A stretch of 16,888 bases of DNA from an uncultured Clostridia bacterium (lineage in GTDB: Bacteria; Bacillota; Clostridia; Lachnospirales; Lachnospiraceae): the NCBI GenBank assembly GCA_946611595.1, contig CAMODY010000020.1, positions 1-16,888 of the forward strand, read 5' to 3'. Under the pieces are notes generated by a model. The model was not told the origin of the DNA. It did not search any database and worked only from the letters and a program-made list of their open reading frames with translations. Position 1 is the first letter of the stretch, and every line of letters starts with the position of its first letter. Shown in pieces: positions 7,805 to 13,043 of this stretch. A program made the translations under genes and the position numbers.

Positions 7805-8196
7805 GCTTCATCCCCTCCTGTTCCTGCCATTTTTTTCAGCTTATCCATTGGCGTTACCAGGATCTGTCCCTGGCCGTCCAGCATATTGTCAGGCATAAAA
7901 AGACGTTTGCTGGTGTCGACGCCTTCAAAGGTGATCGGCATCAGTTCCATGATCTCGCGCTCCGGCCATTCCGCTGCCAGATCGTAGATTCCGGAGATGG
8001 AGGGCAGAGTGCTTTCCCCTTCGATCGTGTATGAAATGATCGAAGGATCCATCTGGAATTCATAGGAGACATTTGCCTTGCCGTCGTCATCGATAAAAGC
8101 GTGGATCATAGCAAGCGCTACTCCATCAGTTCTCATCTTCTCGGCAACAGGGATGAGTTCTTCTTTTGTTATGAATTTCTTTTCATAAGGCTGCAT
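7801..8196 (-). CDS. mbhK: NuoC-like hydrogenase subunit (MbhK/EchD, 30-kDa family)
   Basis: A protein of about 131 residues resembling the NuoC/30-kDa subunit: an N-terminal alpha/beta part, the stretch YTIEGESTLPSISGIYDLAA, and the family hallmark AAEWPEREIMELMPITFEG. It forms a structural bridge between the large and small subunits. An in-frame TTG at 8223 would lengthen the protein but has no ribosome binding site and lies right beside the operator-like palindrome. The ATG at 8196 has GTGAGG about 6 nt upstream and is preferred (MQPYEKKFITKEE). The first gene after a strong promoter region, it is coupled to mbhL by ATGA. Confidence 0.9.
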   Translation of the reverse strand: MQPYEKKFITKEELIPVAEKMRTDGVALAMIHAFIDDDGKANVSYEFQMDPSIISYTIEGESTLPSISGIYDLAAEWPEREIMELMPITFEGVDTSKRLFMPDNMLDGQGQILVTPMDKLKKMAGTGGDEA

Positions 8197-8229
8197 AAGG
8201 TACCTCACATCAATGTATTTCAAAAAAAC

Positions 8230-8253
8230 AGTTCGTTATTTTCTTAACGAACT
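8230..8253. promoter_or_regulatory. Perfect 9-bp palindrome, operator-like, over the predicted mbhK transcription start
   Basis: Left arm AGTTCGTTA (8230-8238) and right arm TAACGAACT (8245-8253) are perfectly complementary around a 6-nt spacer. A further TTAACGAA copy (8269-8276) lies between the predicted -35 and -10 elements. The predicted start of transcription falls within this palindrome, which is typical of a repressor operator. With its AT-rich arms and no T-run as terminator, a protein-binding site is more likely than a terminator. The regulator cannot be named; the site resembles but does not match the Rex consensus. Confidence 0.6.
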
Positions 8254-8255
8254 AG

Positions 8256-8282
8256 ATTCTACCATATATTAACGAAATACAA
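8256..8282 (-). promoter_or_regulatory. Predicted promoter for the hydrogenase structural genes
   Basis: On the minus strand, -35 TTGTAT (8282-8277) and -10 TAGAAT (8261-8256) are separated by 15 nt. The -10 is preceded by TGG, making an extended -10 (TGnTAGAAT) that can make up for the short spacer. The transcript would begin near 8249, about 50 nt before the mbhK start codon. HypC ends 40 nt upstream with no terminator visible, so the structural genes may also be read from an upstream promoter. Confidence 0.5.
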
Positions 8283-8295
8283 CAGCATGTTGTAT
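8277..8295. promoter_or_regulatory. Second palindrome (8-bp arms) overlapping the -35 element
   Basis: ATACAACA (8277-8284) and TGTTGTAT (8288-8295) are perfectly complementary around GCA. It covers the predicted -35 of the mbhK promoter and differs in sequence from the palindrome at 8230-8253, suggesting a second regulator, possibly a redox or metal sensor. No consensus is recognised with confidence. Confidence 0.5.
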
Positions 8296-8321
8296 GTTTT
8301 TACAATATTTATAGTGCATCT

Positions 8322-8585
8322 TTATTTCGCTTCGGAAGTTTTCTCTAAGGAGCCATTATATAGCTGGGTAAGTTCTGCCTGAATTTCCTCCGCCAGAGAA
8401 ATCGATTCGAGCGCAGCAGTTTCATCGATGCGCTCAATCGCAAATCCGGCGTGAACGATCACATACTCACCCGGCTTTGGATCGTGAATAAAATCCAGAC
8501 GGATTTCGCGGCGCACACCATCACGGATTCCAATCGCATCATTTCCGTTGATCTCTTCAATTTTCAGTGGAATTGCAACACACAT
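8322..8585 (-). CDS. hypC: HypC/HupF-family hydrogenase maturation chaperone
   Basis: An 87-residue protein with the HypC hallmark MCVAIPLKI at the N-terminus, where Cys2 holds the iron centre together with HypD and contacts the hydrogenase large subunit. The beta-barrel core continues with KPGEYVIVHAGFAIERID, which is standard for the family. The C-terminal 25 residues are less conserved. It begins 2 nt after the DUF362 gene stop and has no clear RBS of its own, so it is probably translated by coupling. The location just upstream of the structural genes fits delivery of the Fe(CN)2CO group to MbhL. Confidence 0.96.
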   Translation of the reverse strand: MCVAIPLKIEEINGNDAIGIRDGVRREIRLDFIHDPKPGEYVIVHAGFAIERIDETAALESISLAEEIQAELTQLYNGSLEKTSEAK

Positions 8586-8587
8586 AC

Positions 8588-9703
8588 TCAGTTCTGCTTT
8601 GTAATATACTCTTTTAAATAGTTATAAATCGTATCTCCGTCAGGTGGGCAGCCGGGGATTGAATTCTCGAAATTCTTTGTGCAGGCTCCAACGCCAAGCT
8701 TTCCGCTCTTTCCCTGGTAGCCCTGACCGATACAGATCTTTTCGTTTAACTTTTCTAAAAGACCTTCTGCCTGAAGCCGTTCAAGCGCTTCCGTCAGCAT
8801 CGCATAGCAGGCACTGCAGGAATCTGACTGGTCGACCGCATAATCAATCTCCATGATCCTTCTTGAAAGAGGCGTATCATTAGAAGCATCTCCTTCTAAG
8901 GTGATCAGGTTCAGCTTCGAAAGATCTGCGCAGCCGACTCCTGCTTCTTCCGCAAGCGTAATATAGTCAACTTCTGAAGTTTCAAAACCAAGAAGGCTGC
9001 AGACATAGGCATCTGTTAAAACAGGGTCCAGGGCTGCCATGATGCAGTTTTTGGTCAGAGGGCTTCCGCCTTCTTCGAAGTAGGGATCTCCGCAGATATG
9101 GTCGATTACGATAAAGTCCTGATGCACCTGAGTGTTGAGTGATGCGATCGGCCGGTGAAGACCCTTTGTATGGAATCGTCTTTTTTCGGTATTTGGGATG
9201 ATCCCTTTCATGTTTTTTAAGGCACAGGTGATCTTTGTCTGGCAATGGCCTTTAAGGACAGGGACGTTGATCAGAAAGTCTGCCTCGAAAACGCTTTTAC
9301 AGATCTGAATCTTCATGCCATTGCAGTTACAGCTGATGACAGGATCTTTTTGCGTATCGATCAGAGGAACGTCATACTCTTTGGACAGGGCCCGGTATCC
9401 GCAGTATTCAAAAGCTTCACTCGTTTTATCACCAACCCAGGAACCTTCCAGGATGAAAAGATTATGAAAGCCTTCTTCCTGGAGATAGGAAAGGATGCCG
9501 GATACTACTTCCGGATGGGTGGTAGCGCCATAGCTTGCAGGCGTCGGGCATACCAGATTTGGCTTGATCCCGATACGCGCGTTAAAAGAATCCGCTCCGC
9601 ATTTTGCGAAGATGATCTCTTTTAAACTGCAGGCGGTAAGGAGACGCTTTGTTATATCTTTGTAGTCCGTTCCATAGGAACGCCAGATCTCATTTCTTTT
9701 CAT
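8588..9703 (-). CDS. DUF362 family protein linked to the hydrogenase operon
   Basis: A protein of about 371 residues of the DUF362 family, recognised by the N-terminal IKPNLVCPTP region, the middle VPVLKGHCQTKITCALKNMKG block and DPVLTDAYVCSLLG. The C-terminal part carries cysteines in CSACYAM and in a conserved-looking tail (VGACTKNFENSIPGCPPDGD). No CxxCxxCxxxCP ferredoxin motif is present. The in-frame ATG at 9727 has no RBS; the ATG at 9703 has AGAGGA upstream and is preferred (MKRNEIWRSYG). DUF362 members have no single known activity; some are proposed metal- or cofactor-related proteins. It is the first gene of this minus-strand run, 2 nt before hypC, so a role in hydrogenase assembly or electron supply is an inference from context. 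Confidence 0.85.
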   Translation of the reverse strand: MKRNEIWRSYGTDYKDITKRLLTACSLKEIIFAKCGADSFNARIGIKPNLVCPTPASYGATTHPEVVSGILSYLQEEGFHNLFILEGSWVGDKTSEAFEYCGYRALSKEYDVPLIDTQKDPVISCNCNGMKIQICKSVFEADFLINVPVLKGHCQTKITCALKNMKGIIPNTEKRRFHTKGLHRPIASLNTQVHQDFIVIDHICGDPYFEEGGSPLTKNCIMAALDPVLTDAYVCSLLGFETSEVDYITLAEEAGVGCADLSKLNLITLEGDASNDTPLSRRIMEIDYAVDQSDSCSACYAMLTEALERLQAEGLLEKLNEKICIGQGYQGKSGKLGVGACTKNFENSIPGCPPDGDTIYNYLKEYITKQN

Positions 9704-9722
9704 CTTTTTCCTCTTTCGCAGT

Positions 9723-9751
9723 ATCATATCGCAATTGGAAAGCTTTCGCCA
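9723..9751 (-). promoter_or_regulatory. Weak candidate promoter for DUF362-hypC
   Basis: On the minus strand, TATGAT (9728-9723) is a fair -10, and a poor -35 TGGCGA (9751-9746) lies 17 nt upstream. Transcription would start near 9716, 13 nt before the chosen ATG at 9703. A palindrome GAAAGCTTTC (9738-9747) sits across the spacer. Only the -10 is convincing. Confidence 0.3.
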
Positions 9752-9774
9752 CTAAAACTATGCAAAAGCCTTTC

Positions 9775-9802
9775 TTGTCTCAAGATAAAATTCAGTTATA
9801 AT
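9775..9802 (+). promoter_or_regulatory. Promoter for the macrodomain gene
   Basis: -35 TTGTCT (9775-9780), 16-nt spacer, perfect -10 TATAAT (9797-9802). Transcription would start around 9809, giving a short leader with a strong RBS (AGGAGGAG) about 7 nt before the ATG at 9838. The promoter shares the intergenic space with the divergent DUF362 gene. Confidence 0.7.
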
Positions 9803-9837
9803 AGATGAAGTGAAAAGATGAGCAGGAGGAGAAAAAC

Positions 9838-10350
9838 ATGGCTTTTTATATTGTCAGTGAAGATATCACCCAGATGGAAGTAGACGGAATCGTAAATGCT
9901 GCGAATAATCAGCTTGCAGGCGGAGGCGGCGTAGACGGTGCGATCCACCGGGCAGCAGGTCCGGAACTGGATAAGGCATGCGCAGAGTATGGCGGATGTG
10001 CAACAGGAGATGCTGTGATCACCTGGGGCTTCGATCTGGATGCAATCTATATCATCCATACAGTCGGCCCTGTTTGGCACGGCGGCGGTAATAATGAAGA
10101 AGCACTTCTTCGTTCCTGCTACCAAAAGTCTGTAGAACTCGGCATTACCCATGGCTGCAGGAGCCTTGCTTTTCCTCTGATCTCAGGAGGAGTATACGGC
10201 TATCCAAAAGCGGATGCGGTCCGAATTGCAGCGGAAGAACTTTCAAAAGCGGCTAAAGAAAATGAGAAGCAGGACTTTTATCTGACATTGACCGATCGTG
10301 AGGCATTTGCGATTGCAAAAGAGGCGTATCCTGAATACCTGGAAGCGTAA
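9838..10350 (+). CDS. Macrodomain protein, O-acetyl-ADP-ribose deacetylase/ADP-ribosyl hydrolase-like
   Basis: A 170-residue single macrodomain of the MacroD/YmdB type. It has the adenosine/ribose loop DGIVNAANNQLAGGGGVDGA (residues 16-35, with N20, N23 and D33 as expected binding/catalytic positions), then GDAVIT, IIHTVGPVW, and the phosphate loop LISGGVYGYPKADA (about 114-127). Proteins of this family remove O-acetyl-ADP-ribose acetyl groups or mono-ADP-ribose from acidic residues. No signal peptide or membrane segment is seen, so it is cytoplasmic. It has its own promoter and terminator and thus forms a single-gene unit; no ADP-ribosyltransferase or sirtuin lies next to it. The substrate is not decided by the sequence. 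Confidence 0.95.
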   Translation: MAFYIVSEDITQMEVDGIVNAANNQLAGGGGVDGAIHRAAGPELDKACAEYGGCATGDAVITWGFDLDAIYIIHTVGPVWHGGGNNEEALLRSCYQKSVELGITHGCRSLAFPLISGGVYGYPKADAVRIAAEELSKAAKENEKQDFYLTLTDREAFAIAKEAYPEYLEA

Positions 10351-10387
10351 GCTTGATTCAAAAAAACGTAATAAAAATATAATAATT

Positions 10388-10424
10388 AAAAACAGTGCTC
10401 TGGTTTGACTGGCGCACTGTTTTT
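10388..10424 (+). terminator. Rho-independent terminator after the macrodomain gene
   Basis: AAAAACAGTGC (10388-10398) and GCACTGTTTTT (10414-10424) form a perfect 11-bp stem with a 15-nt loop, ending in a run of five T. It lies 37 nt after the macrodomain stop. The A-run on the 5' arm could make it work in both directions, although no convergent gene is present. Confidence 0.8.
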
Positions 10425-10433
10425 CTGTATAAT
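10405..10433 (+). promoter_or_regulatory. Near-consensus promoter for the SPT operon, inside the terminator
   Basis: -35 TTGACT (10405-10410) and -10 TATAAT (10428-10433) are spaced by 17 nt, differing from the housekeeping consensus at a single base. The -35 lies in the loop of the terminator hairpin and the spacer contains its 3' arm. Transcription should begin near 10440, leaving about 140 nt of leader before the SPT start codon. Confidence 0.75.
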
Positions 10434-10455
10434 ATCATGCGTTAAACTATAGGTA

Positions 10456-10488
10456 GATGGAGCGATAAAGGCCGCTTCATCCGTTTTT
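10456..10488 (+). terminator. Terminator-like hairpin in the SPT leader (possible attenuator)
   Basis: GATGGAGCG (10456-10464) pairs with CGCTTCATC (10473-10481), nine pairs including one G-U, around the 8-nt loop ATAAAGGC. Two bases later comes a run of five T (10484-10488). Its position only about 16 nt after the predicted transcript start would stop most transcription unless prevented. The remaining leader (10489-10580) contains a repeated GGCTGC and is otherwise A-rich; no known riboswitch aptamer was recognised. Confidence 0.5.
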
Positions 10489-10580
10489 AGTGATTTTAAA
10501 TCTGGTATACGTTCAGGCTGCTGGATGGCTGCAAGTGAAAAATCGATATAAAGAATAAAAACAGGGAGAGAACACAAAAC

Positions 10581-11789
10581 ATGAAAGACATTTTTGAAAA
10601 ATGCTATGAACCGCAGATGCAGGACTTGTTAAGGGAGGCGGATATCTATCCATATTTCCGTGCGCTGGAAAGCCGTCAGGATGTGGTCGTAAAGATGGAA
10701 GGAAAACGCCGGATCATGCTGGGCTCTAATAACTATTTAGGACTTACCGTAGAGCCGGAGATCATTGAAGCTGGTGTTAAGACACTTGAAAAATACGGCA
10801 CCGGATGCTCCGGATCCCGTTTCTTAAATGGAACACTCCAGATGCATTACGAACTTGAGGATGAACTTAAAAACTTCCTCAGAAAAGAAGACTGCATCAC
10901 TTTCCCGACAGGATTCATGAGCAACTTGGGAATCATCGCATCCCTCGTCGGAAGACATGATTATGTCATCTTAGATAGAGAAGACCATGCATCCATCTAT
11001 GATGCAACGCGTCTTTGCTACGGAAAAATGCTCCGTTATAAACATGCAGATATGGAAGACCTCGAGCGCCAGCTGCAGCTTGTTCCGGAAGAAGCCGGCT
11101 GTCTGATCGTAACGGATGGTGTCTTCAGCATGGGCGGAGATATTGCAAAACTCCCTGAAATCGTAGCATTAGCTGAAAAATACGGCGCAAGAGTCATGGT
11201 TGATGATGCACATGGCCTTGGCGTTTTAGGCGAAGGCGGCCGCGGTACCGCAAGCCACTTCGGCCTTGAAGATAAAGTTGATATCTACATGGGAACATTC
11301 TCCAAATCTTTAGCCAGCCTCGGAGGCTATATGGCAGCAGATCATAAAATCGTAGATTATGTACGTCATAGCGCAAGAGCGTATATGTTCGCAGCTTCTA
11401 TTCCTCCGACACAGACAGCAGTTGCTCTTGCAGCACTTCGTCATCTTGAGGCACATCCGGAACTTCCGGAAAAACTGCAGGCAAATGCAGCGCGCTTTAG
11501 AAAAGACCTGATCGCTAGAGATGTTAAGATCATCGAGGCTCCGACTCCGATCGTTCCTATCTATACCTATACTCCGGAGAACACTCTGGTAAAACAGAAA
11601 GAAATGTACGAAGGCGGCGTTTATGTAAACTCTGTTCTTCCTCCGGCATGTGCACCGGGCGAGTGCCTGCTCCGCACAAGCTTGATGGCAAGTCACACAA
11701 AAGACCTGATCGACGAAGCTGCAGAGATCATTGCAAATGTAATGCATCAGGATGACTCCGCAATTTTAGATCAGCTTCATTTAATGTAA
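10581..11789 (+). CDS. spt: Serine palmitoyltransferase-like alpha-oxoamine synthase
   Basis: A 402-residue PLP enzyme of the alpha-oxoamine synthase family, which joins an amino acid and an acyl-CoA/ACP with loss of CO2. Visible features are GTGCSGSRFLNGT (73-85), the PLP-stacking His136 (DREDHASIYDA), Asp208 and His211 (VMVDDAHGLG) and the PLP lysine K242 in MGTFSKSLASLGGY. The TFSKSLAS form and the later block PPACAPGECLLRTSLMASHT closely resemble Bacteroides serine palmitoyltransferase as remembered, whereas BioF and 2-amino-3-ketobutyrate ligase have a GTLGKA-type lysine motif. It would make 3-ketosphinganine from serine and a fatty acyl thioester. It starts the run of plus-strand genes (RBS GGGAGAG, 10 nt spacing) and is followed by a fitting reductase. 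The amino acid and acyl substrates are not proven. Confidence 0.85.
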   Translation: MKDIFEKCYEPQMQDLLREADIYPYFRALESRQDVVVKMEGKRRIMLGSNNYLGLTVEPEIIEAGVKTLEKYGTGCSGSRFLNGTLQMHYELEDELKNFLRKEDCITFPTGFMSNLGIIASLVGRHDYVILDREDHASIYDATRLCYGKMLRYKHADMEDLERQLQLVPEEAGCLIVTDGVFSMGGDIAKLPEIVALAEKYGARVMVDDAHGLGVLGEGGRGTASHFGLEDKVDIYMGTFSKSLASLGGYMAADHKIVDYVRHSARAYMFAASIPPTQTAVALAALRHLEAHPELPEKLQANAARFRKDLIARDVKIIEAPTPIVPIYTYTPENTLVKQKEMYEGGVYVNSVLPPACAPGECLLRTSLMASHTKDLIDEAAEIIANVMHQDDSAILDQLHLM

Positions 11790-11814
11790 ATAAAAAAGAA
11801 AAGAGTAGAGGAAA

Positions 11815-12603
11815 ATGGCAAAAACGGCAATCGTTACCGGAGGCTCTTCAGGAATCGGACTGAATGTTGCGAAAAGCCTTAAATCTTCCGGCTGCAAAGT
11901 CTATGAATTCAGCCGCAGAGAGGTGAAAGACTCTCCGTTTGAACATATCAGCGTTGATGTAACAGATGAGGCAGCTGTTCAGGCTGCAGTAAAACAGGTG
12001 CTCGATGCAGAAGGAAAAATCGATATCCTTGTAAACTGTGCAGGTTTCGGAATCAGCGGAGCAGTGGAGTTTACCAGCCTTGAGGATGCAAAACGACAGC
12101 TGGATGTCAATTTCTTTGGTATGGTTAACTGCTCTAAAGCAGTTATGGGCGCAATGCGAAAGGCAAAAAGCGGCAGGATCGTAAATATCAGTTCTGTAGC
12201 AGGACCGGTACCGATCCCGTTCCAGGCTTTCTATTCTGCTTCTAAAGCAGCCATCAATTCCTATACTTGTGCAGCTGCAAATGAACTTGCTCCTTACGGC
12301 ATCTCTCTTTGTGCAATACAGCCGGGCGATATCAGCAGCGGATTTACAGATGCCAGAAAGAAGACCTTAGACGGAGATGAAGAGTATGGCGGACGCATTT
12401 CAAAAAGCGTTGCTGTCATGGAAAAAGATGAGAGAGGCGGAATGAAGCCGGAAGTTGCCGGTGCTTATATTGCAAAGATCGCCCTTAAGAAAAAAGTAAA
12501 ACCGCTTTATGCGATTGGTTTTGTTTATAAACTTTTCTGTGTATTAATGAAGATCCTTCCGATCGGACTTTCAAACAAGATCATTGGAATGATCTATGGG
12601 TAA
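11815..12603 (+). CDS. SDR-family reductase, 3-ketosphinganine reductase-like
   Basis: A 262-residue classical short-chain dehydrogenase. It has the nucleotide-binding TGGSSGIG (8-15), NCAGFG (74-79), catalytic N99, S127 (NISSVAG), Y140 and K144 (YSASK). Arginines after the second strand (FSRRE, R34/R35) favour NADPH. The C-terminal 35-40 residues are hydrophobic with a few lysines (LYAIGFVYKLFCVLMKILPI), which suggests membrane association, as in ketosphinganine reductases. It lies 25 nt after the SPT-like gene with GAGGAAA before the ATG, so it probably reduces that enzyme's 3-keto product. SDRs are hard to assign by sequence alone; the role rests mostly on the neighbour and the tail. Confidence 0.78.
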   Translation: MAKTAIVTGGSSGIGLNVAKSLKSSGCKVYEFSRREVKDSPFEHISVDVTDEAAVQAAVKQVLDAEGKIDILVNCAGFGISGAVEFTSLEDAKRQLDVNFFGMVNCSKAVMGAMRKAKSGRIVNISSVAGPVPIPFQAFYSASKAAINSYTCAAANELAPYGISLCAIQPGDISSGFTDARKKTLDGDEEYGGRISKSVAVMEKDERGGMKPEVAGAYIAKIALKKKVKPLYAIGFVYKLFCVLMKILPIGLSNKIIGMIYG

Positions 12604-12612
12604 GCGTCACAA

Positions 12613-13038
12613 ATGCTTAACAAAAAGAAAGTAGAGTTAATGTCCAAAGTTGCGCTCTATGAGCATGGTGAGGGCAAGACGACTCTGAGACTAAATAAAT
12701 ATTATAAGACGGATTATTCTTCCCGTAACTTTCTCTCAAGTCTGCCGCTTGGCATTTTGACAGGGCTTTTGATCCTGGCGCTTGTTTTCGTGGCAGATAC
12801 GGAATGGTTCATCAGAGCCTATGAGACCATCGGGGGAACCGCATCTACTGTGCTGCTCGTTGCAGCCTTTGTGCTGTTTGTTATCGCATACTGCTTCTTT
12901 TCTCTGTATATGTTCAATCACAAATATGACAACTACAGAGGAAATTTAAGAAGCTACGGACTGAATTTAAGACGGCTTAAAAACGTCTATGAAGAAGAGG
13001 AACAGCAGGCAGCAGAAATTACAGGAAACAGACAATAG
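12613..13038 (+). CDS. Unrecognised two-helix membrane protein
   Basis: A 141-residue protein that I do not recognise. It has a polar, basic N-terminal part (about 1-43), two hydrophobic helices (about 44-62 and 77-101), a short loop between them, and a polar C-terminal part rich in basic then acidic residues (NLRRLKNVYEEEEQQAAE). Both ends are predicted to be cytoplasmic. The start at 12613, 9 nt after the SDR stop, has no clear RBS; a second in-frame ATG at 12640 (MSKVALYEHGEG) has a weak purine stretch upstream and may be the true start. The close spacing to both neighbours indicates the same transcript. Function unknown. Confidence 0.7.
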   Translation: MLNKKKVELMSKVALYEHGEGKTTLRLNKYYKTDYSSRNFLSSLPLGILTGLLILALVFVADTEWFIRAYETIGGTASTVLLVAAFVLFVIAYCFFSLYMFNHKYDNYRGNLRSYGLNLRRLKNVYEEEEQQAAEITGNRQ

Positions 13039-13043
13039 TTTTT

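Noticed and set aside
785..8196. Respiratory complex I or formate hydrogenlyase as the identity of the minus-strand cluster
   Set aside because: The large subunit keeps both NiFe cysteine pairs, the small subunit has CxxC rather than CC, hypA/hypC are present, Mrp E-F-G-B-C genes are included and no formate dehydrogenase gene is seen.
6722..8196. Mbs-type sulfane sulfur reductase, a close relative of Mbh
   Set aside because: Mbs lacks part of the NiFe ligand cysteines; here all four are present and nickel maturation genes are in the operon.
8230..8253. Terminator after hypC
   Set aside because: The palindrome is AT-rich, has no T-run in the minus-strand direction at the right place, and lies on a predicted promoter start; an operator is more likely.
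10386..10577. A 63-residue minus-strand frame across the SPT leader
   Set aside because: It covers the terminator, promoter and leader, has no RBS and no recognisable sequence.
10434..10580. A riboswitch in the SPT leader
   Set aside because: No conserved core of a known aptamer could be recognised and the terminator-like hairpin comes too early; only a generic attenuator is supported.
11310..11747. A 145-residue cysteine-rich open frame on the minus strand inside the SPT-like gene
   Set aside because: The opposite strand encodes the well-conserved PLP enzyme; the cysteine content comes from the complement of GCA/ACA codons.
10581..11789. BioF (biotin synthesis) or 2-amino-3-ketobutyrate CoA ligase as the identity of the PLP enzyme
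   Set aside because: The lysine motif is TFSKSLAS rather than GTLGKA, no biotin or threonine dehydrogenase gene is adjacent, and the C-terminal block fits Bacteroides SPT; still, only a phylogeny would settle it.
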